Notes under the pieces: model-generated
What the model was told of the DNA's origin: nothing
The model's input: the letters and a program-made list of their open reading frames with translations, nothing else
Database searches by the model: none
Made by a program: the position numbers and the translations under genes
Shown: positions 11,940 through 23,256 of the stretch, piece after piece
Position numbering within the stretch: the first letter of the stretch is position 1
Layout: each line of letters begins with the position of its first letter
From: Hexactinellida sp. DTS-2022
Lineage: Eukaryota; Porifera; Hexactinellida
Direction: 5' to 3'
Assembly (NCBI GenBank): GCA_028753945.1
Contig: JAPNXP010000009.1
Span: forward strand, 2,666,001 to 2,730,000
Length of the DNA: 64,000 nt

Positions 11940-12510
11940 ATTTATCACAAGTTGGAAGAATATAGTAAGATTTACAGTTGAATTATTATAATTATCTCAA
12001 GTTAACAATATAATTAGATTTCACAGTTTATTGAATCTGATCTGTGAAGAAATATAGGAGATTTGCACTCCAATCATGGCACAAACTAAGGTAATTTTGA
12101 AATATCCTGAACTGTCAAAGGTGTATAATTTCATTCTCTTTATACATGTAAATTTATTCTAGATCATATTTTTTTTTTAATGGTATGATCCATTATTGGT
12201 TTAAATAGGTGTTAAATATATTTTATCAAAATCGTAACCAGATGTGCATCTAAAGACGGTCATACCGCACCTACATGCCGAGTTTCAGCTTTCTATCTCT
12301 AAAGATGTGCCCAGGGAACCGTCTTAGGAAGAAAGATAATACAAGTAGTGATTTCAATACTGGTCCACTACGTAGTATTCGGCCCAGCAAAAAAATAAGA
12401 AATTGCAGCTGTGCCGACAGCATGTTGCTTAGACGCACAATATTTGGTGGCTGATTAATTGAAAGTACCTCAAATGAAAAATGCTGTCGGCACAGCTGCA
12501 ATTTTGGATT
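11940..12510 (-). mobile_element. HP family element, truncated reverse copy
   Basis: The reverse complement carries the HP blocks seen in copy A: GCACAAACTAAGG (12070), AGACGGTCATACCGCACC (12253), and a rearranged first unit near 12350-12388 (GATTTCAATACTGGTCCACTA). It is followed directly by an HP hairpin (12394-12510). The order differs from copy A, because the hairpin here abuts the front end, which suggests a rearranged or nested copy. Confidence 0.6.
12394..12510. repeat. HP-type hairpin
   Basis: AAATTGCAGCTGTGCCGACA and GCAT are mirrored by ATGC and TGTCGGCACAGCTGCAATTT, with a loop of about 57 bases holding further short pairs. It is the same structure as at 11210-11336. Confidence 0.9.
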
Positions 12511-12872
12511 TCTTTTCGTCATGTCCTCAACGCCTCAATGTAGTAAGATCCATTTGTCAAGTGGTCACGAGCCCCAAGGATTTCATGGAACAATTGATAA
12601 TCCAAACCAAATGGAATTTCATCCTTGAATTCTTCAGAGGAAGAAAATTTATTTCAAAATTATCAGGTCTCGATGACTCGCGAGTCACCACACGTCATCG
12701 AGTCAATTGAATCGGTAACTCGAGACATGACTCGCTAGTTTTCGATGCCTACGTAATAAGCAATTGGGAGTATATACTTGTATATTATCTTATTAATCTG
12801 ATCTGATTAGTCACGATTCAAATGACTGGGAGGCTCGAGTCAGCGAATTTTGTCAAGTGTCAGGTGATTCTT
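12511..12872. other. No gene; short palindromes
   Basis: The stretch contains GACTCGCGAGTC (a 12-bp palindrome) and repeated GACTCG motifs at 12668-12740. No gene seen. Confidence 0.4.
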
Positions 12873-13290
12873 ACCTATAATACTCGTTGAAAGTTAACTT
12901 CTAGGTTGATTTTGAATTTTCATTAATTTTTAACCTATTTGTGTAAACAACTACAACAAATATTAATAATATAAATTTATGAATGCGAAATTCGTGTTCA
13001 GCATAGTTGTTTGCCCATATTACCCGTTGAAAGCTAAATTCTAGTTTGATTTTGAATTTTCGTTAATTTGTTTACCTATTATTGTAAACAACAGCAACAA
13101 ATATCCATATTAGTAGTTATTGAATGCGAAATTCGAAATCAGCCTACATGTTTACTATACTAAAATTTTAAAGTTAGATTATATCTCAATTATAAATGCG
13201 GTTTCTATACCCCTATCACTTTAATACAATCCGGACACACAAATACACAAACAACAATCGAGTTTTAATAATAACGATATGGAATGAACC
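12873..13290 (-). mobile_element. Helentron-like non-autonomous element with tandem units
   Basis: Two tandem units of about 140 bp (about 12875 and 13016) share GTTGAAAGYTAA, TTGATTTTGAATTTTC, GTAAACAAC and GAATGCGAAATTCG. They are followed by a tail (13195-13275) that is the reverse complement of 37870-37960: TTGTTGTTTGTGTATTTG, GTCCGGATTGTATTAAAGTG. At 37868-38788 the same parts form a larger element ending in mini-hairpins. Here the hairpin end is missing, so the copy is truncated. Confidence 0.65.
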
Positions 13291-13309
13291 TACCACTTCG
13301 TGCCCACAG

Positions 13310-14174
13310 GGATGACAATACAAGTAAATTTTGTAATAAAGGTGACTTTTGTGCAGTTATTGAAATTATGCCCAGACGTGATGTTATTATGGGAACTTCT
13401 TAAGTGGAAAAAAGAAAGTGAAAAGGATTGCGCAATACATGTCAAAAAGAATCCAGATCGATTTTAATGATATAATACTAGCTGAATATATCCGATTTAA
13501 GGAAAACACACGAAGCTTGCTATTTGATGACTCCTTCTTTACTATTATGTCTGATGAAGTAATAGATCCTCATAGTAATCAATAAATTAAATCCGTGTGC
13601 TTGAGGCTAATGAGAACGAAATCAAAGAGATTTTCTTTGTAATTGTTCAATAGTCGATGCTATAATCTAATCCTAAATTATTGCAATATCGATATAACGT
13701 ATTTCCCCGAATCAGCGGCCCTCCGCTTATTGTTTTCGTGGACCAAAATTATCCCGATATATAATATTTAGGTCGGTTCTATTGGTTTCCACCACAGTAT
13801 AACTACCAAAGATGTTAAAATCAATGGAAATACATTACAGTGATCAACTAATGTATATAAATTTTATAATAGCAATGTCATTTTTATTGACCCGGCGCTT
13901 ATTCGGGGAAATACGGTAACTAAAGAAAGGGGACAGTGTTATGACGGTGCCGCGTGTATGTCATCAGAAAAAGTTGGTGTAGAAGGAGGAATTAGACAGT
14001 GTATGATATTGCATCAGTCGTGTACTCAATCTAAGCATCACCTACGCATGCAAACTGCCTGTTGTCAGGAATATGATTGATACTCTCAACGCGGTTTTCC
14101 TAATTATTTGATAATTCTCCAAAAAGCCTGCGATTTCTTGAAAGAATACTGAAGAATATGGCACCTGACACACT
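13310..14174 (+). pseudogene. hAT transposase (ZMYM1-like), N-terminal part, decayed
   Basis: Recognisable but broken coding matches to ZMYM1/THAP12-like hAT transposases read forward. They are GDFCAV (about 13341); a stretch with RSLLFDDSFFTIMSDEV (about 13512-13559), which is the region of the first catalytic Asp; and RGQCYDGAACMSSEKVGVEG (about 13930-13989), which carries the second Asp in the family motif RGQCYDGA. Stops and frame changes lie between them, and a 218-bp MITE (13698-13915) interrupts the gene. The gene continues at 14322-14400 and again at 16918. Confidence 0.8.
13698..13915. mobile_element. MITE with CGTATTTCCCCGAAT ends
   Basis: The left end CGTATTTCCCCGAATCAGCG and right end CGCTTATTCGGGGAAATACG form a nearly perfect 20-bp inverted repeat. 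It sits inside the decayed hAT coding region, so it inserted later. TSDs are not clear. Confidence 0.85.
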
Positions 14175-14321
14175 CATGGGCGGCGCGGACATTCAACAGA
14201 TCGGGTGTAACCCGAATTTAGGGTGGCGCTTCTAAATGGCGCCCCTAAAAGGTGCCCCAGCTTAGTAGGGGCGCAGTGGCGCCCCTAACTCGGTGGACTC
14301 AGGAGCGCCGCGCAGCCTCTG
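14175..14321. mobile_element. 147-bp hAT MITE with 8-bp TSD
   Basis: The ends CATGGGCGGCGCGG and CCGCGCAGCCTCTG are inverted and imperfect. GACACACT is duplicated exactly at 14167-14174 and 14322-14329. The body repeats GGCGCCCCTAA-type motifs. It splits the decayed hAT transposase. Confidence 0.88.
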
Positions 14322-14400
14322 GACACACTCAAGACAAAGCTTGTTGGACTGCAAAACAAGGTGGATGGAGCGGCCTACTTGTTTTGATACCTTCTATACT
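14322..14400 (+). pseudogene. hAT transposase, middle fragment
   Basis: A forward reading gives CKTRWMERPTCFDTFY, the conserved CRTRWVER-type motif of ZMYM1-like hAT proteins. It continues the gene begun at 13310. An insertion (14401-16917) follows directly, and the frame resumes beyond it as TMYESL. Confidence 0.8.
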
Positions 14401-14591
14401 CAGGGGCGGCGCCAGGAAATGAAGAACGCGGGGCTGGGAATGCCGAAACTCTTTTTCGAGGGGGCCAAGCGTACGCTTCAAATTAACATTTAATTATTTT
14501 GAGTAATAAGAATGCACGTAGATTTGCCAGAAAATGAGAAAGCACAGTGACATACAATAAAAACAACAGAAAAATATTAGTATATAGTCGC

Positions 14592-16431
14592 AGGGACTTC
14601 TTTAATATAGGAACTGTAAACTTCGTTTTACGGTAAAATTAGCGTAGGCCTAAAACAGAATTGTTACTCATTGATATCCCGTGTTCCGCTAATGCTAGAC
14701 ACAGGAAATGTATTATTGTCGTATAGGAAGTCATATTTTGGGAGTTCAACGGTCATATTGGTTTATCGAAAATATTTGTGGAATTTAAGTTATGCGATGT
14801 TCACACCTTTGCATATATGGTAATATTGTTAAAATCTAAATTCAGATAATAAATAATCCCATACATAATCCCATACTCTGAATTTATTTATCATGATCAT
14901 TAGGATTAGTCAGAATAAAAAGGAATATATTTGAAAGAAACTTATCAAGATTTTTTAATAAACAACATAATGACAGATATCTGATAGGTAAGAATTAGCT
15001 AAACTACAATACAGGGCCGTGGCAACCCTCCTGTGGAGAGTTCTAAAATAATAATATAGGCTAGGGGAACGCCGTAGGTAAATCAATGTGATCTACTGAG
15101 TCCCTAAATATGAATTCCCATTTCCCATTCGCCAATAATAAATTTCATATGAATAAAGTTAACTAATCTCGAGATTTTAACAATATTACCATATATGCAA
15201 AGGTGTGAACATCGCATAACTTACATTCCACAAATATTTTCGATAAACCAATATGACCGTTGGACTCCCCAAATATGATTTCCTACACGACAATGATACA
15301 TTTCATATGTATAAAGTTAACTAATCTCGAGATTTGAACAATATTACCATATATGGAAAGGTGTGAACATCGCAAACTTACATTCCACAAATATTTTCGA
15401 TAAACCAATATGACCGTTGGACTCCCAAAATATGACTTCCTTTACGACAATAATACATTTCCTACGTCTAGTATTAGCGGATTACGGGATATCAATGAGT
15501 AACAATTCTGTCTTAGGCCTACGCTAATTGTACCGTAAAATGCAGTTTACAGTCCCTATTAGGGGCGCCGAACTTTTAAAAAAGTCCAAAACTGAGAGGG
15601 TGCTCGAAACCTTTAATAAAACTTTATAGAAGTTTTAATAACAACAATGCATAAATTAATCGATGCTAAGACTAAAATTCTGCACTGTATTTTTCTTCAA
15701 ATAATAACCGGGAACATCATTGATTTTCCGAGGGTATGATCATTCATAGGATACGCTATAAATGCTAAATACTGTGAGATATAAACGCTGAAAAGTTCAT
15801 AAAATAATATATGATATACATATTAACAAATCAGCAATCTCAAGTTTTGAATTAAAAAAGTTCACAAAATGGGTAATTTGCCAATTTGTTTATTTAAAAT
15901 TCCTTAAAATTTTCCAAGGAGTTTTGGGTTAATTGTCAAAGTTAGGTATTCCTCCAGCAGGGTAACCAGATGACTACTTTAAAAGAAGGACACGTTTAAA
16001 ATTAAAGAGATCGCAGGTTGAGAAACCCAGTATAGTAGAACATTTGAGAATAAAGGCTTTTGTACAAGGACATGGGCTAGTATACTTTAATAATTCTGAG
16101 TATGGTTTAACAACAAAGTTATTTAGACAGGTAGAGGAGTGGATTATTAGACTGAACAGACTGTAAACAATTTTTTAAAAGGTACTAAAGGAGACAGTGT
16201 AAGAAAGCAGTTGCATGACTGAGAAGGACTGTCCTTCTAAAAATAGGACATTTTGGTTCTCTGCTCGTCAGGTCCTTTGGCCAAAACCCTCCACCCCCTG
16301 GCCCACCCACAAGAGCCCCCCCCCTCAAGAGCCCCCCATCGCCCCTCCGGGTTTGACACGAGGGGGGACTCGGGCCTCCCCTGCCCCCCCGGGTTCGGCG
16401 CCTATGGTCCCTATATTAAAGAAGTCCCTGA
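14592..16431. mobile_element. Nested inverted-repeat element
   Basis: CAGGGACTTCTTTAATATAG at 14592 is mirrored by CTATATTAAAGAAGTCCCTG at the right end. Inside, the block at about 14600-14830 (including GTAGGCCTAAAACAGAATTG and CGGTCATATTGGTTTATCG) recurs inverted at 15185-15555, where its distal part appears twice in tandem. The 8-bp flanks are similar but not identical. A second C-rich segment (16290-16400, ending GGTTCGGCGCCTATG) looks like another hAT end within it. Confidence 0.7.
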
Positions 16432-16669
16432 TAGTAGAATCAACATAACCACTATTATATTGAACCAGAATAAAATGCTCCCAGCAATACTAAGGAATGT
16501 TAGCTATGCGTTAGAATCTGAAAAGCAAAAGCAAATTGCAGACAAACAAACTTTAAAACATAAGTTATCGTACTCAAAATACAACCTTTTTGTCCATTTC
16601 AAAAGAATGCGCGGAGGCTTACCAAAAATTACGAGGGGGCTCTCCCAAAATTACTGGGGGGCTTAGCCC

Positions 16670-16883
16670 CAGGGTGTTATCCAGGCGTTTTGGGCGCGCC
16701 TAAAGGAGCGTAATTTGGCAGGATTTTAATCTAGGCGTACAAAAATCGAGTCCAGGCCTACAATATCAAGAGATTCTCCCATAGACTTAATACAAGATGA
16801 CTAATCTAGGCGTACAAAATGAAAACTGAACGAGATCAAACTAAATCTAGGAGCGCGGTAAATTCTTCCTAGATGAAATCCTG
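16670..16883. mobile_element. MITE, CTAGGCG family, copy 1
   Basis: Left end CAGGGTGTTATCCAGGCG, right end CCTAGATGAAATCCTG. The flanks CTTAGCCC and CTTAGCCA match 7 of 8. The body shares TCTAGGCGTAC, GATTCTCCCATAGA and ACTAAATCTAGG with the second copy at 59834-60016. Confidence 0.85.
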
Positions 16884-16917
16884 CTTAGCCACCGAATTTG
16901 GGCTGACGTCACTACTG

Positions 16918-17830
16918 TCTATACTATGTATGAGTCATTGCGTGAATGTCTATAAGCAATGCTTGATCCAAATAGTTTTCCACGAATATACGAGGATACT
17001 TGAAGTGTTACTTGTGACAAGGAAATAAAATCAAGGCACAATGCTTTTGTAAATCTGGAATCTTCAGCAACTATTATCGCATTTATTATATAATTTCACA
17101 AAGAATGCACAAGAGAACATCAGGATCATTGCTTCCAAAGCTTCAGAAAGGGACCTGGATCGAATTACTCCCCTAAGGCATGTTAATAACGATAAGTACA
17201 ACGTCTGGTATGAAGAAAATTCACACCTAGTCTCAACGCTAGGGGTTGACATCACATTTCCTAGTAGTGCTGGACCGAGATCTTCTCGACAAAAATACAG
17301 AACCAATGCCCTAAGCTTATGTCCAAAGTTATATTACTTGCGCAATCTTGCAATACCGTTGTTGACTATTTATTGACTGAATTCAACAGTAGATTCAATC
17401 CTGAGGGCCGGCCAGGTGTCGAAATCGATGCATTACTGCCTGTTGTCATTACATTGGATAGTGTTGACTTAGAGTCTGTTGTAACTAGACTAATGTTTGG
17501 GGATCAGACCTGCCATTTAGTTCTTCACTTGGATCTGAAGTGAAGGAATGGCAGCGCTATTGAAGTTCCGAAGGGCACAACCAATTATCAAATATAAACT
17601 TGCCGGAGTGGCTAAGTCATGCATATGAAGATATTTTTCCTAACATTATAACCCTGTTAAAAATTGGATGAACCCTTCCAATTGGGAGTTGTGAGTCAGG
17701 GCGCTCATTCTCATGCCTGCGCAGTCTTAAACCTACCTATGTAGCAAGATGGGACAAGAGCGGCTTTCTTGGCTAGTGCTGATGAAAGTGAATCATAGCA
17801 TGTAAATCAACATAAAATCAATTAGTATGA
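16918..17830 (+). pseudogene. hAT transposase (ZMYM1-like), C-terminal part, decayed
   Basis: This continues the gene split by the 14401-16917 insertion. Forward matches include TMYESLRECL and DPNSFP near the junction, then VVDYLLTEFNSRFNP (about 17357) and the C-terminal dimerisation region GSCESGRSFSCLRSLKP (17685-17740; canonical form CECERSFS.LRRLK), followed near 17779 by LMKVNHSM and INI. There are many stops between the blocks. The relic has both ends of the protein, so a full-length copy once lay here. Confidence 0.8.
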
Positions 17831-18119
17831 AGTTCATAGAAAAAAAAACAAGAATGTTTTCCTGTTATGTGTTACATGACTAGGTAAGTAGAAAAATTCT
17901 CATTTATATTATCGAACTATATTCATATAATTCTTCTATTTTCAGAAATTATGTCTGGAGTTTTGTTAACATTAGACTCCCTCTTTTAGCGCCCCTGATT
18001 ATCTACTCGTTCATCTTGATGTAATTCATTCTCTGCTGTTCTATTCTGGCAAACATATCAACAGCGTACTGATGAAAGAGTCTAAAACAGAGATAATACG
18101 GACTTTGCCCTTACCTCGA
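17831..18119. other. Spacer with possible hAT right end
   Basis: TTTTAGCGCCCCTG at 17985-17998 could be the right terminus of the decayed hAT. A matching left end was not found. Confidence 0.3.
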
Positions 18120-18754
18120 GCGTGATAATTTCCAGCTGCCAACCGGCCTCAACTAAAGGGAAGAGCATGACCTAATGCTGTGCATCATAAGCGCGGTGAG
18201 TCTTTGTTTACGCTGTAGACCACCTGTCCGCGTCCAACACTGTCTCTGCTGGCTACCTCCTCTCCATAGCCGCAACAGGCATGATAACAGCTACTTCAGT
18301 GGCCGTAGGCGCATTGTAACTTCGAGGGTCTAAAGCACCTGCTGCTCGGATAATCATTTTAACTTCAGCACCCACTGCTCTCGCATCAGATCTACTCCCT
18401 GTCTGAAGAAAGAGACATATGGATTTTACTCCTGCTACATAACTTGTAGGCCTCTCAACTCAGGGAGATAAGACTCTCTTAAATCCCCTGACGGTTCTCC
18501 ACTCAGCTTCAGGAGTACCATCATGAATATAGATCTGCGTAAAGGAGTGTACCTCGCCTTGTCGATTCATCAACTGCCCGATACAATAGTGTACTACTTC
18601 GTGTATAAGAAATGTGTACACCCCCTCCTTAGCATTAGCCAGATCCTTGTTTAAGTTCACTCAGAAGCTGATCTACGCGAGTCAGCAGCAGTCATGAGTT
18701 TCAGAAACATTTCAGTGCGTGAAGCTATGGAGGGTAGAACAACCGTCCCATCCC
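18120..18754 (-). pseudogene. Helitron Rep/helicase N-terminal-like relic
   Basis: Minus-strand reading frames match the Helitron-like N-terminal domain. One open frame (18660-18460) contains CIGQLMNRQGEVHSFTQIYI, corresponding to the family's RIGSLLP..G..P.FAQIYI motif. Downstream come SYNAPTATEVAVIM (about 18306) and HRAYDAQH...LFPLVEAGW (about 18140-18200), which match the hallmark HRAYDALQYPLLFP.GEDGW. Stops and frame changes show decay. The HUH catalytic motif was not found. The base composition is richer in GC than its surroundings. Confidence 0.8.
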
Positions 18755-19465
18755 CAGTGGCGTCGAACTTTTCCATTTTTCGGGAAGTCATGCCAGGGCG
18801 AGTTAAGAATTTTTAAAAATATCACCTAGTATAAAACTTGTCTCAGAAAAGTAATTTACCTAATGTTAACTTTTTTTTCAAAAAGTAGTTTTTATCTTGA
18901 TGAAAATTTACTATAAATCGCTATCTATTAAACCTTCTGACACAATACATACATTGCATTCTTGCTATAAACATGGCGGCTTTTAACGGTTCGAATTAAG
19001 TTCGGCCGAACCTATTAGTTTAGTTCTAGACGAACTAAATGTTTTCATCCGAATCATATAGGTTCTTGCAAAAAAAGGTTCAGAAACTTTTCCCCCAGGT
19101 GAATTTAATATGTCACCAATTTATGTTAACTAATTACCTATCGAGCGGAGATGATATGGATCGATTTAGAATTTAGTTCAGCCGAACCAAATTTGTTGGG
19201 TTCCACTCGAATTACCTTAGTCTAAGAATGTTCACCCGTACAAATAGGTTTGTGTGGAACTAAACGTATTAATACTTTTCCAGCGATGTTTGCAGTGTGT
19301 CCAAACTTGAATGAAATTTGCTCAAAAGAGTTCAGAATCAATAAAAAATAGCAATCCATCGTAGATCCATCCAAAGTGTCACGAAACACCACCAAATATT
19401 CACCGAATTTTGGTAGATTTATGCCGGGGCGGAACGTAGCCGCCCCGGCATGGTCGACGCCTATG
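18755..19465. mobile_element. 711-bp hAT MITE with 8-bp TSD
   Basis: The left end CAGTGGCGTCGAAC and right end GGTCGACGCCTATG are inverted repeats. CCCATCCC is duplicated exactly at 18747-18754 and 19466-19473. The body has a nested motif pair based on TTCGGCCGAAC and GTTCAGCCGAACC. The open frame at 19222-19470 lies within it and is not a gene. It inserted into the Helitron relic. Confidence 0.92.
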
Positions 19466-19473
19466 CCCATCCC

Positions 19474-20250
19474 CCAACATAACGGGAACTTATAAAGATT
19501 ACGGGGAGCTTAATCAGCTGAAAGTAAAACTGCCAACTGAATGTTCTTGTACAATACAATTTGTAACATTAAAGGCGAATTGGGATCTTGCAAAGTTTAA
19601 CCCTCTTAGCATACAACTCAGCCTGTCGCTCTTGCTGATCAGTAATCGTATTTCGCGCTCCTCATAGGTCTCGTTACTGAGCCCAGAGGCCTGTTCCTTT
19701 GGGCGTCCCGTGACCATTTTGAGTGGGGGGGTGTAACTTCTTGGTTTTACCGACGAACATGCATTGGTGCTATACTTGGAGGCAGATAGAACAGTTTACC
19801 CACATGTTTCACTAACAAGAATATCCTAAATTACTGTTAATCGATCAGTTTAACGACCAGATAGGCGAAAAGTTGGGGTGCAGCATCCCCCCATACCCCC
19901 ACATGGAACGCCCCTGCCTGTCCCTATCGCTTTTCAGTGAAGTGGACTTCCCGTTCCTCATCCGTCTTAGTACAGAGCCGAGAGGTTTGTCTCTCCTGGC
20001 GATCAAGTCAACTTGGAACTCTCTTTTTGGACTCTTAGACAGCTACCGTGAGCTCTGCCGATAAACGATCTCTCGTATCCTGGCCTTTCTCTTGTTTAGC
20101 TTCTCTTTTCGCAAGGTAATATATTACGCTTTCGCTGCTCTTGGAGACGTCCCCGTTTAGATTAGGACTTTGAACTCGCAAACGCAACAATCTTTTATCA
20201 GGAATCTGTTGCAGTTGAACGAGTCGCTCGTTATTTGTTTCATTCATCTG
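19474..20250 (-). pseudogene. Helitron N-terminal repeat region, decayed
   Basis: Minus-strand frames at 20247-20035 and 19717-19514 contain NETNNERLVQLQQI and SNETYEEREIRL. These resemble the ETxEERExRLxxxR repeats that precede the Rep-like domain in many animal Helitron proteins. Orientation and position fit the 5' part of the same relic as 18120-18754, separated by the 711-bp MITE. The start of the protein would be at about 20247, where an ATG is present. Confidence 0.65.
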
Positions 20251-20995
20251 TATTCCCCTATCTTGTCAACAGAGGTATCACCTCTGTTCACTAGTCTGGG
20301 CATATTAACTTTGACCAATTTGTAGTTAGAACTTAAAACACCAAAACAAAAAGTTAATAATTTATAGATTAATAGATAACAGTTAGGTAGCACGAGTAGG
20401 CCTATCTATATCTAAATTAAAATTCTGAAAAGTTAAGAATACTTTTGATTGTATACACGCATATTAGTGTATTTCCTCAAAGAAGAATACATATACTTTC
20501 TCTGTTAGTGCAGTCTATGTAGTACCCAAATGTAGTTAATGTGAAAATTAGACAGCTGTCATAGTAGATTTGGTTCCCTCATCTTTTTCTTCCTCGAACA
20601 TTATTTCTTAGGGAATACTGTTCCCACCAACATTATTTCCTGGGGAATACTGTATCCCTTTCAAATGCAAGGCAATTTTATTCTCCATCTCTTGGGACCT
20701 TCTGGCCGAAGCTGGGCACTTTAACCAAGGCCAAGGAAGGAAGATTCCCTAGAGGGGAACAACATTTCCTATGAAATAATCTTTGTGACACGATCTCCTC
20801 TGACACCGGATTTACCACTACAGTACATATTTACTCCATCTTACAATGCCCAAAACAAAGATTTTGACGGGATCAATTCAATATGAGACTTAGATCTCAG
20901 TGCACTCTTGGATAATCTATTTTAAGTCCATTACCCAATTTTGCGTGCTTGTTAAATGTTTATAATAACAAAATTGGGTTAATAGGCAAATGTAG
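20251..20995. other. Spacer with weak inverted repeat
   Basis: At 20600-20785, ATTATTTCTTAGGGAATACT is loosely mirrored by TTTCCTATGAAATAAT, suggesting an old MITE. CCCAATTTTG and CAAAATTGGG pair at 20935-20978. No gene seen. Confidence 0.4.
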
Positions 20996-21050
20996 AGAAT
21001 GTGGCATTTTTTATCTCTTAGACTCTAAGAGATAAAAAATGCCACATTCT
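20996..21050. repeat. Perfect 26-bp hairpin
   Basis: AGAATGTGGCATTTTTTATC and TCTTAG, then the loop ACT, then the exact reverse complement. A palindrome this perfect implies a recent origin or selection against drift. No flanking transposon end was recognised. Confidence 0.95.
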
Positions 21051-21094
21051 TAACTTAGAGGGTGCAAATTTTGTGTGGATAAGTTTATTTTCAC

Positions 21095-21205
21095 GCAGCT
21101 GAAGATGTGAGAATTACGTCATAACCTGGCGAGGTGTGAGAAATTATGAGTGGAAACCTTAAATTGTTGTCGGGGCCAAAATTTATCCCATATGCAAAAA
21201 GTCCA
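21095..21205 (-). repeat. Helentron-like family fragment
   Basis: GTGAGAATTACGTCATAACC, GTGTGAGAAATTATGAGTGG and TTGTCGGGGCCAAAATTT match, in order, the element at 49099-49602 (ACGTCATAATTTATCGAG, GTGAGAAATTTCGAGTGG, TTGTCGGGGGCCAAAGG). The ends are lost. Confidence 0.7.
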
Positions 21206-21438
21206 GGCTTGCCGTGGAGATGAAAAATCACATCCATATTAATATACATATCCAGACCATTTTATGTGTGAATATCCATGGATATCAATTGATTTTTGTG
21301 AAGCCTTATATCCATGGATTAGCAAAATATCCAAAAGATTTAGGTTGTATAATTTATGTATATTCATCACCTGAATGTTGTACTATATACTCATTTTCGT
21401 CTATTTCGCTATCAGCCTTTATTTTTAGAGTGTAACTT

Positions 21439-21824
21439 AATATACAGATTATTCGAATATTCGTTTGATATGATTGAACGAATATTCGTTCGTTTTCAAA
21501 TGAATATTCGTTTGGACGAATATTAGATAGAAACGGATATTTGTGGACTACTTTTGGACAACAAGATTACTTTTGATTATCTTTGAGAGAACGTAATTAT
21601 AAATTCTTACCTAAACTAGCTGATTAATAGCAAATTTTTATCTAATACACTTTGTAACTATTATTTAACGATTGTAACATTAACAAAACCTATTTCCCTA
21701 TGTATTTTGTCTCTTGAAATTGATTTAATGCTTAGTCATCCAAACGAACGAATATTCGAATATTCGTTCGTTTAGAAAAAGGTTCGTTCGTTACATTTCG
21801 AATATTCGTTTTACCCCTATGAAT
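21439..21824. repeat. MITE-like repeat rich in CGAATATTCG
   Basis: The palindrome CGAATATTCG and the motif GAACGAATATTCGTTC recur at both ends (21448-21530 and 21738-21815), giving long imperfect inverted repeats. The right end finishes CGTTTTACCCCTATG, a hAT-like style. TSDs were not found. Confidence 0.6.
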
Positions 21825-21972
21825 TATTTACTCGCCTTTAATCTTATTTTTTATTATTTTTAAGAAAAAATGTAAAGCTATACATACTATATAAAAAATT
21901 AAAATTACTAAAAAAATAATAACCTTGTAAATACTTTTATTAGATGGAAATAAATTAAGGCTTGTGTCAACT

Positions 21973-23127
21973 AAAATAAATAATTACAGCTGTGCCGATA
22001 ACATGTTCCTTTGAATGTACTATCCTTAGTGGTTGGTCGTTTGATAGTACGTCCAAAAGAACATGCTCTCTGCAAATCTGTAATTTTAGATTCTTTGCTT
22101 TGTCATCGTCGATATAAAGGTTCATAAAACCGTTTCAGGCAGAAATGATCCTTTGTGTGTTGGAAATTTCTTTCTAGCTGACTTCATTTCAGAGATATTC
22201 ATGTTTTGTAGAATATACATAGTATGTCTTGAATCAGCATTTTCTATATTCATGTTAGTGTTCTACCGTAGCCAACCAACACATTTCGAAATATACAATT
22301 CACAAAATTGTAAACACACTTTTTTGACGATGTCATCATCACCTCAAGGCGTCAAGACCCATTTGTACAGGTGTCACGTGGCATGATGATCAATTCCTAA
22401 TTTTTTAAAGTTTGATTATATCTTGTATCACCTCTGAGATTTGTGATATTTAGCTAACTAGTATAAATAATTATTGATATTATTTTAATAATTTAACACT
22501 AATTTCAATGTCAACTTACATTTATTAAGTTTAATTATTTGGAATAAATAGCCATTTTAAAATAAACTGGCCAAAATATACAATTTGGAAGCGTCAATAT
22601 ATTTTAAATACAAATTGAATTAATTGTAATTAAATACCTCAGTGTATTAATAGTACAAGAGTATTCTTGCAAAATGAAATATATTCAATTAATCTGTCGT
22701 TGTTATGGAATATATAATCTTAATTGTCAATTAGAAAATAGAAGCCTACTCGATCTCACAAGTTGAATCAATATAATTATCACAAGTTGAAACAATAGAA
22801 TTAGATTTAACACTTTCAATTGCACAAATGTGTATGTAAACAAAAGAAATATCCAACTCAATTGTGGCACAAACTAAGCTCAATTTGAAAATTCGTGCAC
22901 TGTGAAAAGGTGTAAAATTTAATTCTCTATCGAATGCATATAAATTGAATATTCTGGGACTATTTATTGATCCTGTTGTAACATTAAACATGTGTAAAAT
23001 TGAGTCCAAAAGATTGTAATAAAAATCGTGACCCCGTGTGCACATTTGTAACCCATGAGCCACCTATCCTGAAATTTTGGGTTCTTAGTTAATAAACTCT
23101 GTTCTGTGGAGAGGATGCAGAAGAAAA
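21973..23127 (-). mobile_element. HP family element, copy B (reverse)
   Basis: Read on the minus strand from 23127, it carries the HP blocks in the same order as 10070-11336: CTCCACAGAACAGAGTTTAT, ACGGGGTCACGATTTTTATT, TTGTGCCACAATTGAGTTGG, CGCCTTGAGGTGATGATGAC, AATATCTCTGAAATGAAGTC, and a hairpin at the far end (about 21973-22098). The first unit (ACTGTGCCGACT...) is absent, so the front end is truncated. No coding capacity is seen. Confidence 0.75.
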
Positions 23128-23256
23128 AGAAAAATCCAAAATTGCAGCTGTGCCGACACATGTTTGGGAAATGAACTGGTATCGATACCAAGTTCTGATG
23201 TATTGATGTAAACCGTGGGGTATATTTCGGCATATGTGTAGTCATCAGGTTTGCAT

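Larger units (their letters stand above)
14401..16917. mobile_element. 2.5-kb CAG...CTG insertion with 8-bp TSD
   Basis: It begins CAGGGGCGGCGCCAGG and ends GACGTCACTACTG. TCTATACT is duplicated exactly at 14393-14400 and 16918-16925, and the hAT coding sequence reads on across the duplication. The two ends are only weakly inverted beyond CAG/CTG. Inside it lie an inverted-repeat element (14592-16431) and a MITE (16670-16883). No transposase was recognised, so it is probably a non-autonomous hAT swollen by nested insertions. Confidence 0.8.

Noticed and set aside
22746-23063. 105-codon minus-strand open frame
   Set aside because: It lies within the HP repeat, which has no conserved frame between copies.
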